From an uncultured Fusobacterium sp. (GTDB lineage Bacteria; Fusobacteriota; Fusobacteriia; Fusobacteriales; Fusobacteriaceae): a stretch of DNA of 59,922 nt. The stretch covers positions 1 through 59,922 of the forward strand of contig UQQO01000001.1 of the NCBI GenBank assembly GCA_900543175.1, given 5' to 3'. The notes under the pieces were generated by a model. It was not told the origin of the DNA and searched no databases. It was given only the letters and a program-made list of their open reading frames with translations. Made by a program: the position numbers and the translations under genes. Each line of letters opens with the position of its first letter. The first letter of the stretch is position 1. Positions 16,332 to 25,507 of the stretch are shown piece after piece.

Positions 16332-16802
16332 TCAGTCCTCTCTTCTATGTTTCATTCTATATTCTCTAGGATTCTCTGGATTTCTATCTCTCCATAATCC
16401 CAACTTTTCTTCTTGAGCCTTTTTAAAAGCTTTTTTATATGTTTTTTCTCTCTTAGCATGATACTCATAGAACCAAGCATTTCCAGTAGCTATCATCTCT
16501 AAGTTCATATCCTTACTCTTATAGAAAACTTTTCCAACTTTTCTTCCATATTTATCTTCATCCATCACTTTTATATCTACTTTTTTATGAAGAATTCTAT
16601 CTTCTAAATATTTTTTTGAAACCTCTCCATATCTTTGCTTTAATTCTGGAGCATCTATTCCATACATTCTAACTCTTATCTTTTTGCTCCCAGATCTTAT
16701 TACCAAAGTATCTCCATCAGCTACATCTATTACCTGCCCACTTATAGCCATTGAAGTTAGGCTTAAAATAAATATATAGATTAAAAATAAAATTTTTCTC
16801 AT
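16332..16802 (-). CDS. Secreted thermonuclease-like nuclease (SNase domain)
   Basis: 156 residues with a cleavable signal peptide (about 1-19, hydrophobic core ILFLIYIFILSL). The staphylococcal nuclease fold is indicated by VADGDTLVI, the RVRMYGIDAPE motif that holds the first catalytic arginine and the glutamate, and the DKYGRKVGKVF motif with the second arginine. It is likely periplasmic or secreted and cleaves DNA and RNA with calcium. The family is certain; the biological role (nutrient or eDNA degradation) is inference. Confidence 0.9.
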   Translation of the reverse strand: MRKILFLIYIFILSLTSMAISGQVIDVADGDTLVIRSGSKKIRVRMYGIDAPELKQRYGEVSKKYLEDRILHKKVDIKVMDEDKYGRKVGKVFYKSKDMNLEMIATGNAWFYEYHAKREKTYKKAFKKAQEEKLGLWRDRNPENPREYRMKHRRED

Positions 16803-16881
16803 ACATCTCTCCCTTAAAAAAATCTTATCTACATTATACTTTATTTTTCTCCATATTCCTACTCTGTTTTTTTATAAAAAA

Positions 16882-16922
16882 ATTACACCCTCTATCTCAA
16901 TTATTAAGACTTTAGGTGTAAT
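16882..16922 (-). terminator. Terminator after the PqqB-like gene
   Basis: ATTACACC (16882-16889) pairs with GGTGTAAT (16915-16922) across a 25-nt loop. On the minus strand it is followed by a TTTTTTT run. It begins 5 bases after the stop codon at 16928. Confidence 0.65.
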
Positions 16923-16927
16923 CTATT

Positions 16928-17785
16928 TTAAATTAATATCTCCATATCCTCTTGTGAAATAACAAATCCCTTTTCCTCTACACTTTTTCTTATCTCTTCA
17001 TTAGATAGAACCATGTTTGTGTGATTAAAATGTGTAAAAACTATCTTTTCAGAAGGAAGTTTATTATCTTCAACATATTTTATAGTTTCTTCAATAGTTG
17101 GATGAGGTATCTCATTCAGATCTCTTCCTCTAACCTTTCCAATCTCCTCTTTAGTATAGAAAGTAGCATCAACTATCACTTTTTTACACTCATTTATCAA
17201 TTTATTTAGATCCTCTTCAAATCCATTCCAACGATCTATATCAGGTACAAAGAATATCTTCTCTTCTCCTTTAACTAAAAATCCATAGGTATCTGCATAT
17301 TCATTTCTATGAACAACTTCTATTGGAGTAACCTCTATTCCATCATCTAAAACAAAAGGAACTCTATTTTTAAACTCAATAATCTCTATATTATCCAGTT
17401 TTACAAGTTGATTCCAAGGAGCATTATTTTTTAAAAACTCTCCCATTTTACTACTTACAAAAACTTTTAATCTCTTTGTATTTAAAACTTCTCTTCCTAA
17501 CATCATAAGTCCTGTATAGTGTCCAATATGAGCATGAGTAAGAATTATTCCCTCTAATTTCTCACCTTTTTCAATATCTATCAATTTTTTATATTGCTTT
17601 GAAAATGCTGGTGTTGCTTCGATCATAAATTTCTTTCCTGTTTTTTCATTTATTATACCCAAAGCAACTGGATACTCCTCTTTTCTCTCTCCTCTATATA
17701 TCTTACTACACACTTTACAATTACAACCTATTTGAGGTATACCTGCATCTTGTGCTATACCTAAAAATTTTATTTTTACAGCCAT
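16928..17785 (-). CDS. PqqB-like metallo-beta-lactamase-fold hydrolase
   Basis: 285 residues of the MBL superfamily. The N-terminus LGIAQDAGIPQIGCNCKVCSKI, with a C-N-C-x2-C cluster, is typical of PqqB-like proteins. The metal motif reads THAHIGHYTG: the usual HxHxDH has glycine in place of aspartate, as in the PqqB branch, where canonical ligands are also changed. The late FTHFNHTN histidines are present. No other pqq genes are nearby, so PQQ synthesis is unlikely. The substrate is unknown. It follows the nhaC-like gene by 21 bases and is probably cotranscribed with it. Confidence 0.8.
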   Translation of the reverse strand: MAVKIKFLGIAQDAGIPQIGCNCKVCSKIYRGERKEEYPVALGIINEKTGKKFMIEATPAFSKQYKKLIDIEKGEKLEGIILTHAHIGHYTGLMMLGREVLNTKRLKVFVSSKMGEFLKNNAPWNQLVKLDNIEIIEFKNRVPFVLDDGIEVTPIEVVHRNEYADTYGFLVKGEEKIFFVPDIDRWNGFEEDLNKLINECKKVIVDATFYTKEEIGKVRGRDLNEIPHPTIEETIKYVEDNKLPSEKIVFTHFNHTNMVLSNEEIRKSVEEKGFVISQEDMEILI

Positions 17786-17806
17786 TCCCCTTCTCCAATT
17801 CTTAAA

Positions 17807-19234
17807 TTATTTTTCAAAAATATTAAAAGCTAAAACTCTTCTTTTTATACTTTTCTCTTCTCCTATTTTACTTACACCAATTCCAGTTATATTTAATAAT
17901 AGATTTATAGCTAATACAAATATAGGGAAGAACAAAAATGGAATAACCTTAGACATCTCTACACCTAAAGTTCCTGCAATAAATACTCCTGGTACACTCC
18001 AAGGCACCAATGTAATTCCTACAGTTCCTGTTGCCTCAACTATTCTTGTTATATTCTTATTTTTTAAACCAAATTTTTCAAATAGTGGTAAAAATATTGT
18101 AATAGGTAAAATTATTGCTAAAAGTTGAGCTCCTGTAATAAATCCTATTCCCAATGAAACAGCAAAAACCATTACTGTTAATTGCTTTGAACCTTTTATA
18201 CTATCTTGTATTTTATTTAATAGATTATCAAATGAGTTACAATCATTTATTATTCCAACTAAACAACCTATAAAAATAATTGTAATAACAGTACTGCTAA
18301 CTTCTCCTATTCCCCCTCTTGAGAAAAGTTTTGTAACTGCTGGATCATTAAACTTTTGATGTACTCCAACTATTACACTTTTCATTATATCAGCAGTTTC
18401 AAAGTTTTGAAATATAAAACTACTAACTACACCTAAGATTACAGAGAGAAAAAGAACTATATTTGATGGAACCTTTTTTATTCCTAAAATTATAATTACT
18501 AATGGAACTACTAACAATATAGGAGAAACATTAAATGCTCCATTTAACTCTGTTAAAAAACTATTTATATTACTCATATCTATATTTTCAACTTTAATAT
18601 TATTCCCAACTATTTTAAAAGCTATTACAGATAAAATAAAAGCTGGTACTGTGTCTATCATCATATATTTAATATGTTCAAAAAGATCTGTTTTTCCCAA
18701 TGCTGCTGAAATATTTGTTGTATCTGATAGTGGTGACATCTTATCTCCTAAAAATGCCCCTGATACTATTGCTCCAGCTGTGATTTCCAATGGGATTCCC
18801 ACTTGTTTAGCTATAATTATAAATGATACCCCAATTGTTCCTATTGAAGTAAAAGATGTCCCTGTTATTATTGCCACTATACTTGTTACTACCATAACAA
18901 TTGGAATAAAATTATTGAAATCAATTATCTTAAATCCCCAGTAAACCATTGTTGGAATAATTCCACCTATTATCCAACTACTAACAATCATCCCTACTAA
19001 TATTACAGTTAAAAGTGCTGGAAAAACTTTTTTTAATCCATTCCCCATTGCATCTTCAATCTCATTTAATTTTTTTCCTCTCAAATGTGCTATTATTCCT
19101 ACTGCTAAAATTCCTGTTAAAATAGGAGGAACAACCCCTATTCTCCATTGCAATATTGAAATCTCTCCTGCTACCATGATACAAATTATTGGTATTATAT
19201 CCAATAATAAACTTTTCTTTAGATTCTCTTTCAT
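17807..19234 (-). CDS. NhaC-family Na+/H+ antiporter-type transporter
   Basis: 475 residues with about 11 to 12 hydrophobic segments. The family signature GAIVSGAFLGDKMSPLSDTTNISAA is near residues 155-180, followed by a second-half repeat with TGTVGITLVPWSVPGVF. NhaC proteins exchange sodium for protons, and some relatives exchange amino acid pairs or malate/lactate, so the exact substrate is open. AAGGAGAGAGG precedes the ATG. The gene starts 24 bases after the terminator-like hairpin at 19266-19292, so either it has a very short leader or that hairpin works as an attenuator. Confidence 0.9.
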   Translation of the reverse strand: MKENLKKSLLLDIIPIICIMVAGEISILQWRIGVVPPILTGILAVGIIAHLRGKKLNEIEDAMGNGLKKVFPALLTVILVGMIVSSWIIGGIIPTMVYWGFKIIDFNNFIPIVMVVTSIVAIITGTSFTSIGTIGVSFIIIAKQVGIPLEITAGAIVSGAFLGDKMSPLSDTTNISAALGKTDLFEHIKYMMIDTVPAFILSVIAFKIVGNNIKVENIDMSNINSFLTELNGAFNVSPILLVVPLVIIILGIKKVPSNIVLFLSVILGVVSSFIFQNFETADIMKSVIVGVHQKFNDPAVTKLFSRGGIGEVSSTVITIIFIGCLVGIINDCNSFDNLLNKIQDSIKGSKQLTVMVFAVSLGIGFITGAQLLAIILPITIFLPLFEKFGLKNKNITRIVEATGTVGITLVPWSVPGVFIAGTLGVEMSKVIPFLFFPIFVLAINLLLNITGIGVSKIGEEKSIKRRVLAFNIFEK

Positions 19235-19265
19235 TTTCCTCTCTCCTTTTCAGGAAATAAAAAAA

Positions 19266-19292
19266 GCCTTTCTACTAAAATTGTAAAAAGGC
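19266..19292 (-). terminator. Intrinsic terminator between the SNF transporter and nhaC genes
   Basis: On the minus strand GCCTTTTTAC pairs with GTAGAAAGGC (one G-U pair), with a 7-nt loop, followed by seven T. It lies 137 bases after the SNF transporter stop and only 31 bases before the nhaC ATG. Confidence 0.75.
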
Positions 19293-19342
19293 AAAAAATC
19301 TAAATATATAAAAAATAATTTCTATCTTCCTACTCTACAATT

Positions 19343-19382
19343 CTACTATACTACATAACTTTTCTTTTTCCTACTATACTAC
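19343..19382. repeat. 12-bp direct repeat CTACTATACTAC, two copies
   Basis: CTACTATACTAC occurs exactly at 19343-19354 and 19371-19382, 28 bases apart, and a partial copy CTACTCTAC is at 19330-19338. The copies lie between the SNF transporter stop and the terminator upstream of nhaC. They could be protein binding sites, or part of an RNA leader of nhaC, because nearby bases can pair with the terminator's loop side. Confidence 0.5.
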
Positions 19383-19429
19383 TATCTTACATTTTTGATT
19401 ATAATTCTTTTTTCTATATCTGTCAAGTC

Positions 19430-20743
19430 CTATCCTAAACTTCCATATACCAATCCTAAAACTATTATTGCTGCTGTTCCAGGAATAAATATATATCTTC
19501 CAAGCCATAGAATTAAAGCTCCCACTTTAACTGAGCTTCCCTTGTTTATCTCATCAATTACCCTTTGTTTATCTACATAATAGAAATAAACTCCTAATCC
19601 TATTACTGCTCCTAGAGGAATTAATATAATTGATACAAAATCAGCAAATTTACCAAACCACTCCATATTCATATCTAAAAATAATCCTATTACAGTTGCA
19701 ATAGTTCCCACTATTATTGCTGCTTTTATTCTACTTATCTTATATCTATCCATTATAGCTTCAACTGGTACTTCAAGCTGATTGATAGCTGATGATAGAG
19801 CTGCAAATATTACACTAAGGAAGAATAGTCCCCCTAATATTTGTCCACCAGGAATATTTGAGAATATTGCAGGTATTGTTATAAATAATAGTGCTGGTCC
19901 TGATCCTGCATCAAGCCCAAATGAAAATGCTGCTGGAATAATGATAAATCCAGCCATTAAAGCTGCTGTGGTATCTAAAAAACAAGTTTGAACTACACTT
20001 GCTGGGATCTCTACATCATCACCTAAATAGCTTCCATATACTAAAAGAGCTGATCCACTTAATCCCACAGTGAAGAATGCTTGTCCTAAAGCCATTATCC
20101 ATGTCATTGGATCCTCTAACATACTCCATTTAGGTTGAAGTAAAAATTTAACTCCATCTATCGCATTTGGAAGAGTTAAAGATCTAACCATTAATCCTAA
20201 AAACAGTACAAACATCAATGGCATTATTATCTTATTAAGTTTCTCTATTCCCTTTACCACTCCAAAAGATATTACTACTACACTTAATACAACTCCTAAA
20301 ATATGCCATGGAATTGAAGCTACTTGCCCTGCTATACTTCCAAAATATGCTCCATACTCAACACCATTAATAGCTCCTGTTAAGTAAGAAAAAAAGTATC
20401 TTATAACCCAACCAAAAACTATAATATAAAAGGTAAATACCCCTGCTACTGATATTATCGGTATAATTGGCAATAAATTTTTAAAAGGAATATTTATATC
20501 TTTTAATATTTCACTTAATCCAAAAATTCCTCTTTTCATCATTCTTCCAAATGAAATCTCTCCAACTAATCCTACAACAGCAAATAGAGCTACAAATATA
20601 AAATATGGTATTAAAAATGCTGCTCCCCCATACTTTCCAAGTTTCCAAGAAAATAACCAAATATTTCCTAATCCAATAGCTGCTCCTACACATGAAAGCA
20701 TAAACCCTATCTTATTTGTAAAACTTTCTCTTTTTTCCCCCAT
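19430..20743 (-). CDS. Sodium-dependent neurotransmitter-type symporter (SNF/NSS family, LeuT-like)
   Basis: 437 residues with 11 predicted membrane helices. TM1 has the unwound sodium and substrate-binding signature FMLSCVGAAIGLGNIWLFSW (about 13-32), with the GxGN motif of the NSS family, followed by GGAAFLIPYF. Bacterial members import amino acids with sodium. The substrate cannot be read from the sequence; tyrosine, tryptophan, branched-chain and other amino acids are all known in the family. GAAAGGAGAG precedes the ATG. It is upstream of nhaC in the same direction, separated by a terminator. Confidence 0.92.
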   Translation of the reverse strand: MGEKRESFTNKIGFMLSCVGAAIGLGNIWLFSWKLGKYGGAAFLIPYFIFVALFAVVGLVGEISFGRMMKRGIFGLSEILKDINIPFKNLLPIIPIISVAGVFTFYIIVFGWVIRYFFSYLTGAINGVEYGAYFGSIAGQVASIPWHILGVVLSVVVISFGVVKGIEKLNKIIMPLMFVLFLGLMVRSLTLPNAIDGVKFLLQPKWSMLEDPMTWIMALGQAFFTVGLSGSALLVYGSYLGDDVEIPASVVQTCFLDTTAALMAGFIIIPAAFSFGLDAGSGPALLFITIPAIFSNIPGGQILGGLFFLSVIFAALSSAINQLEVPVEAIMDRYKISRIKAAIIVGTIATVIGLFLDMNMEWFGKFADFVSIILIPLGAVIGLGVYFYYVDKQRVIDEINKGSSVKVGALILWLGRYIFIPGTAAIIVLGLVYGSLG

Positions 20744-20764
20744 TATCTCTCCTTTCTAACATAA

Positions 20765-20797
20765 AAGAGCAGGCGGAGAAACCCTGCCTGCCCTTTT
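20765..20797 (-). terminator. Terminator after proS
   Basis: AAGAGCAGGC (20765-20774) pairs with GCCTGCCCTT (20786-20795), with one mismatch. A T-rich tract follows on the minus strand. It stands directly after the proS stop codon at 20804. Confidence 0.75.
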
Positions 20798-20803
20798 AAA
20801 AAA

Positions 20804-22513
20804 TTAATATTGTTTCATTAATTCTCTTACTTTTGCTACTACTTCATCTTTAGAAACTTCTAATGTTTCTCCTGTTCTTCTTATTTTTAATTCAACAATT
20901 CCCTCTCCAGCTTTTTTACCTGAAACCACTTTGAATGGGAATCCTATTAAGTCAGCATCTTTAAATTTGAATCCTGGTCTTTCATCTCTATCATCTATCA
21001 TTGAATCTATTCCATCAGCTAATAGAGCATTGTAAATCTCTTCAGCAACTTTTACTTGATCTTCATTTTTTATATTAGCAGGAATAACATCAACTACATA
21101 TGGAGCTAATGCTGATGGCCATATAATTCCAAATTCATCATTATTTTGCTCAATAGCAGAAGCTAAAGTTCTTGATACTCCAATTCCATAACATCCCATT
21201 ATCATAACTTTGCTTTCTCCCTTATCATCTAGATAAGTTGCATTTAATGCTTGAGAGTATTTAGTTCCTAATTTGAAGATATGTCCTACTTCTATTCCTC
21301 TTGCACTACGAAGTTTTCCTCCACATCTTGGACAAGTTTCTCCAGGTTTTACAGTTTTTACATCAGCAACTATATCAGCTGTATAATCTCTTCCATAGTT
21401 TACATTGATATAGTGAGTATCTAATTTGTTTCCACCTGCTGTATGATTATTGATTTTTGTTACTTCCTCATCAGCTATAATTTTTATATCTTTTAACTCA
21501 ATTCCGTATGGTCCGATGAAACCTTTTATTAATCCATGTTTTACAAGTTCCTCATCTGTAAGTAAAGTAACATCTACTGCATTGATTACATTTCTTAATT
21601 TAGTTTCATTTACTTCATAATCCCCTCTCATTAAAACCATGTATACTTGATCTGTTCCCATATCTCTATACATCATAGCTTTTACAGTTTTGCTATAAGG
21701 AATATTTAAGTAATTTACTATATCATCAATTTTTGATACATTTGGCGTATCTATAAGTTCAGCAGCTTTTAGTTCTTCAACTGGTGCAGGTTCTACTTTA
21801 CTTGTTGCAGTTTCTACATTAGCTGCATATTCACATGAATCACAATAGATAATTTCATCTTCTCCAGATTCTGCAAGAACATGGAACTCTTGTGATCCAC
21901 TTCCTCCAATTGCTCCTGAGTCTGCTTCAACTGGTCTGAATTTTAATCCACATCTTGAGAAAATTCTTGAATATGCATCTCTCATATTTAAGAACTCTTC
22001 ATCTAATGATTCTTGAGATGTATGGAAAGAGTAAGCATCTTTCATTACAAACTCTCTTCCTCTCATAAGTCCAAATCTAGGTCTAATTTCATCTCTGAAT
22101 TTTGTTTGAATTTGATATAAATTTAATGGTAATGATTTATATGAAGAGATCTCATTTCTTATAAGGTCTGTTATTACCTCTTCATGTGTTGGTCCTAATA
22201 CGAAATCTCTCTTATTTCTATCTTGTAATTTCATCATAAGAGGTCCCATAACTTCCCATCTTCCACTTTCTTTCCAAAGTTCAGCTGGTTGAAGAACTGG
22301 CATTAATATTTCTTGAGCTCCTGCTCTGTCCATTTCCTCTCTTACTATGTTTTCAACTTTCTTTAAAGCCTTATATCCTAATGGAAGATAAGTATATACT
22401 CCACTAGTTAATTTTTTAATCATTGATGCTCTTAAAAGAAGCTTGTGACTTGCTGTTTCTGCTTCTTTAGGAGTTTCTTTAAGTGTTTTTATAAAACTCT
22501 TACTAAATCTCAT
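20804..22513 (-). CDS. proS: Prolyl-tRNA synthetase
   Basis: Charges tRNA-Pro. The 569-residue protein is the bacterial-type enzyme: a class II core with motif 2 and motif 3 segments (FRDEIRPRFGLMRGREFVMKDAYSFH; GCYGIGVSRTLASAIEQ), an inserted YbaK-like editing domain (about 230-390) and a C-terminal anticodon-binding domain (from about 465). The ATG at 22513 is preferred over the GTG at 22525, because GTG lies within the ribosome binding site GTGGAGGG. Confidence 0.97.
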   Translation of the reverse strand: MRFSKSFIKTLKETPKEAETASHKLLLRASMIKKLTSGVYTYLPLGYKALKKVENIVREEMDRAGAQEILMPVLQPAELWKESGRWEVMGPLMMKLQDRNKRDFVLGPTHEEVITDLIRNEISSYKSLPLNLYQIQTKFRDEIRPRFGLMRGREFVMKDAYSFHTSQESLDEEFLNMRDAYSRIFSRCGLKFRPVEADSGAIGGSGSQEFHVLAESGEDEIIYCDSCEYAANVETATSKVEPAPVEELKAAELIDTPNVSKIDDIVNYLNIPYSKTVKAMMYRDMGTDQVYMVLMRGDYEVNETKLRNVINAVDVTLLTDEELVKHGLIKGFIGPYGIELKDIKIIADEEVTKINNHTAGGNKLDTHYINVNYGRDYTADIVADVKTVKPGETCPRCGGKLRSARGIEVGHIFKLGTKYSQALNATYLDDKGESKVMIMGCYGIGVSRTLASAIEQNNDEFGIIWPSALAPYVVDVIPANIKNEDQVKVAEEIYNALLADGIDSMIDDRDERPGFKFKDADLIGFPFKVVSGKKAGEGIVELKIRRTGETLEVSKDEVVAKVRELMKQY

Positions 22514-22573
22514 TTTTCCCTCCACAATTTTTCGTTATTTACTCCATATTCTACCATATTTTCATTTTCTTTC

Positions 22574-24634
22574 CTAGTTTTCTTTAAATTTTTCTTCAAT
22601 ATCATATTTTAAATATGGATTTTCTATTTTTCCTCTATTCTCTTTAAGATAATCTACACATATCTCTTTAACCAATTTTATAGTTTTTATATCATGAACT
22701 ATATCAGTAAATTTTAGATCACTAAATCCACTTTGTTTTGTTCCAAATATCTCTCCAGATTTTCTAAGTTTCAAGTCTTCTTCAGCTATCTTAAATCCAT
22801 CTTGAGTCTCTTCCATTATCTGCAATCTTGCTTTAGAAGTTGCATTCTCTGTCTTTGAAACCAAAAAACAGTATGATTGATGCTCTCCTCTTCCTACTCT
22901 TCCTCTCAGTTGATGCAAAGCTGAAAGTCCAAAACGTTCTGAGTTATTGATTACCATTATTGTAGCATTGGGAACGTCCACTCCAACTTCTATTACTGTT
23001 GTAGAGACAAGTATATCCAACTCTTTGTTTTTAAATCTTTTCATTACCTCATCTTTTTCAGAGTTTTTCATTCTTCCATGAAGAACTCCTATTCTATACA
23101 TTGGAAGTTTTTTACTTACCTCTTCATAAAGTTCCTCTGTGGACTTAGCAGCTAATTTTTCACTTTCTTCTATAAGAGGAGCTATAAAATAAGCTTGTCT
23201 CCCTTGAGAAAGTTTCTTTCCTATAAAATCATACATAATATCACTATCTTCATCATTAGATATCCACTTAGTTTTTATTGGCTTTCTTCCAGGTGGTAAC
23301 TCATCTATAACTGAAACATCTAGATCACCATATATGCTCAAAGCTAAAGATCTAGGAATAGGAGTTGCACTCATTACCACTAAATTTGCTAAAACTCCCT
23401 TATCTCTCAAAAGTTTTCTCTGTACCACTCCAAATCTATGTTGCTCATCTATTATAATCAATCCTAATTTTTTAAAGTAGACATTTTCCTCTATTAGTGC
23501 ATGAGTACCTATTACAATATCAACATTTCCCTCTTTTATATCATTTAAAAGTTTCTCTTTTGTCTTCCCTTTAAAACTTCCAGTAAGAAGTTCCACTCTT
23601 ACACCAAGTTTTTCAAACTTTTCTTTTACTGATAAATAGTGTTGTACTGCTAATATCTCTGTTGGAGCCATCAATACCCCTTGATAAGAGTTTTCCACCA
23701 TATATAATAACAAAATCATTGAAACAATAGTCTTTCCACTTCCTACATCTCCCTGTATAAGTCTATTTACTATTCTTCCATTAGAGAGATCTTTATATAT
23801 CTCAGTTATAACTCTTTTTTGAGCTTTTGTTAAACTAAAACTTAGATTTTCCAGATACTTCTTCACTAAAGTTTTCTTATCCTCTAAAGTGTATTTACTA
23901 TGATTTTCATTATCCAGTTCAAATCTTTTTTGAAGAATTCCCATTTCCAATACTAATAGCTCTTCTATTGCAAATCTTCTTTTAGCTTCCTCTATACTTT
24001 TACTATTTTTAGGAAAGTGTATCTCTGTTAGAGCCTCTTCTCTTCCTAAAATCTTATATTTTTTCAGTATGCTATCTGGAATATTTTCTAAAAACAGTTG
24101 TTTCTTACTTTTTACAGCTTCTTTTACCAACCTTCTAAAACTATTTTGAGGCAGCTCCTTACTTGTGCTATAAATAGGCAGTATCTCTCCTTCACTAATT
24201 TTTCTTTGATTACTACTTAATTTAAATTCTGGGTTTACCATTTGGAAAACATATCCTCTTTTTACCTGTCCAATGAAGATATATTCCTCTCCCAATTTTA
24301 AAGTTTTTCTTAAATATGGCATTTGAAACCATACTATCTCTATTATTCCAGTTCCATCAGTAGCTGTTGCCTTTACCATTTTTACACCAGAATGTGTAGG
24401 TGGAGCAACTATTTTCATAAGAGAAGCTTTTAAAACTACATACTCATCTCCACGTAGCTCATTTATTTTCATAATATTAGTTCTATCATCATAAGATCTA
24501 GGAAAATAGTAGAACAGGTCATATAGAGATTTTATTCCTAAACTTCTCAATTTTTTTATATTTTTTTCGTCAAAATACTTTATCTCTACATCTTCAAGAG
24601 AATTATATATATTCATATACTCTTCTTTCAACAT
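22574..24634 (-). CDS. recG: ATP-dependent DNA helicase RecG
   Basis: Remodels stalled replication forks and Holliday junctions. 686 residues: an N-terminal wedge/OB domain (about 1-260), helicase domain 1 with Walker A GDVGSGKT and the DEQH box (IIDEQHRFGV), and helicase domain 2 with STTVIEVGVDVPNAT and the QLRGRVGRG motif. The length fits RecG. The ATG at 24634 has an AGAGGTG site; an ATG seven codons downstream is also possible. It lies between yebC and proS, all in the same direction. Confidence 0.96.
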   Translation of the reverse strand: MLKEEYMNIYNSLEDVEIKYFDEKNIKKLRSLGIKSLYDLFYYFPRSYDDRTNIMKINELRGDEYVVLKASLMKIVAPPTHSGVKMVKATATDGTGIIEIVWFQMPYLRKTLKLGEEYIFIGQVKRGYVFQMVNPEFKLSSNQRKISEGEILPIYSTSKELPQNSFRRLVKEAVKSKKQLFLENIPDSILKKYKILGREEALTEIHFPKNSKSIEEAKRRFAIEELLVLEMGILQKRFELDNENHSKYTLEDKKTLVKKYLENLSFSLTKAQKRVITEIYKDLSNGRIVNRLIQGDVGSGKTIVSMILLLYMVENSYQGVLMAPTEILAVQHYLSVKEKFEKLGVRVELLTGSFKGKTKEKLLNDIKEGNVDIVIGTHALIEENVYFKKLGLIIIDEQHRFGVVQRKLLRDKGVLANLVVMSATPIPRSLALSIYGDLDVSVIDELPPGRKPIKTKWISNDEDSDIMYDFIGKKLSQGRQAYFIAPLIEESEKLAAKSTEELYEEVSKKLPMYRIGVLHGRMKNSEKDEVMKRFKNKELDILVSTTVIEVGVDVPNATIMVINNSERFGLSALHQLRGRVGRGEHQSYCFLVSKTENATSKARLQIMEETQDGFKIAEEDLKLRKSGEIFGTKQSGFSDLKFTDIVHDIKTIKLVKEICVDYLKENRGKIENPYLKYDIEEKFKEN

Positions 24635-24662
24635 CCCTGTTCACCTCTCTCTGTATATAAAT

Positions 24663-24690
24663 TATCCCCTTTATAGAGATAAAGGGGATA
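24663..24690 (-). terminator. Hairpin after yebC, terminator-like
   Basis: The 12-bp perfect arms TATCCCCTTTAT (24663-24674) and ATAAAGGGGATA (24679-24690) with an AGAG loop lie 10 bases after the yebC stop. The following minus-strand bases AATTTATATA are only moderately T-rich, so some readthrough into recG is possible. Confidence 0.65.
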
Positions 24691-24699
24691 GAAATTTTA

Positions 24700-25449
24700 T
24701 TAATCTAATTGTTCTAATAACTCTTCTGGAATATCAAAGTTTGCATAAACTTCTTGAACATCATCTAAATCATCAAGTGCATCATATAGAACCATTACTT
24801 TTTTAGCTGTTTCTAAGTCTGTAATTTCTACTTTGTTTTCTGGATTCATAGCTATTTCTGCTTCTTCATAAGAATATCCAGCAGCTTTTAAGTTTTCTAA
24901 AACAGTTTGGAACTCTGTATAATCAGTGATTACTTCAAATGTATCTCCTTCATCTGATACATCTTCTGCCCCAGCTTCAAGAGCTGCCATCATAAACTCA
25001 TCAGCATCTAACCCTTCAGATTTTACAGTGATTACTCCTTGTTTTTTAAACATCCAAGATACAGCACCATCTGTTCCTAAGTTTCCACCTTTTCTAGTGA
25101 AAGTTGTTCTTACTTCTGAAGCTGATCTATTTTTATTATCTGTAACTACATCTACTATGAAAGCTGTTCCTGCTGGTCCATATCCTTCATATCTCATTTC
25201 CATGTAGTCTACACCTTCTAATTCCCCAGTTCCTTTTTTAATAGCTCTTTCTAATATATCTTTAGGCATATTTCCTGCTTTTGCCTTTTCTATAGCTAAT
25301 CTAAGTCTTGGGTTGAATCCTGGATCTCCTCCACCTTCTTTAGCTGCTATTGTAAGCTCTCTTCCTAATTTAGTAAATAAGCTAGCTCTCTTTCTATCTT
25401 GTGCACCTTTTCTATGTTGGATATTATTCCACTTACTATGTCCTGACAC
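24700..25449 (-). CDS. yebC: YebC/PmpR family regulator
   Basis: 249 residues, the full YebC family length. The highly conserved N-terminus SGHSKWNNIQHRKGAQD and the stretch GYGPAGTAFIVDVVTDNKNR are present. Members were long annotated as DNA-binding regulators, and recent work links them to translation of difficult sequences such as proline runs. The start is GTG with a strong GTAGGAGGT site. It stands just upstream of recG, a common grouping with DNA-repair genes. Confidence 0.95.
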   Translation of the reverse strand: MSGHSKWNNIQHRKGAQDRKRASLFTKLGRELTIAAKEGGGDPGFNPRLRLAIEKAKAGNMPKDILERAIKKGTGELEGVDYMEMRYEGYGPAGTAFIVDVVTDNKNRSASEVRTTFTRKGGNLGTDGAVSWMFKKQGVITVKSEGLDADEFMMAALEAGAEDVSDEGDTFEVITDYTEFQTVLENLKAAGYSYEEAEIAMNPENKVEITDLETAKKVMVLYDALDDLDDVQEVYANFDIPEELLEQLD

Positions 25450-25507
25450 GACAAACCTCCTACTTCTTCTTAATAATATAAAATTTTACCATATGATCGG
25501 ATATTTT

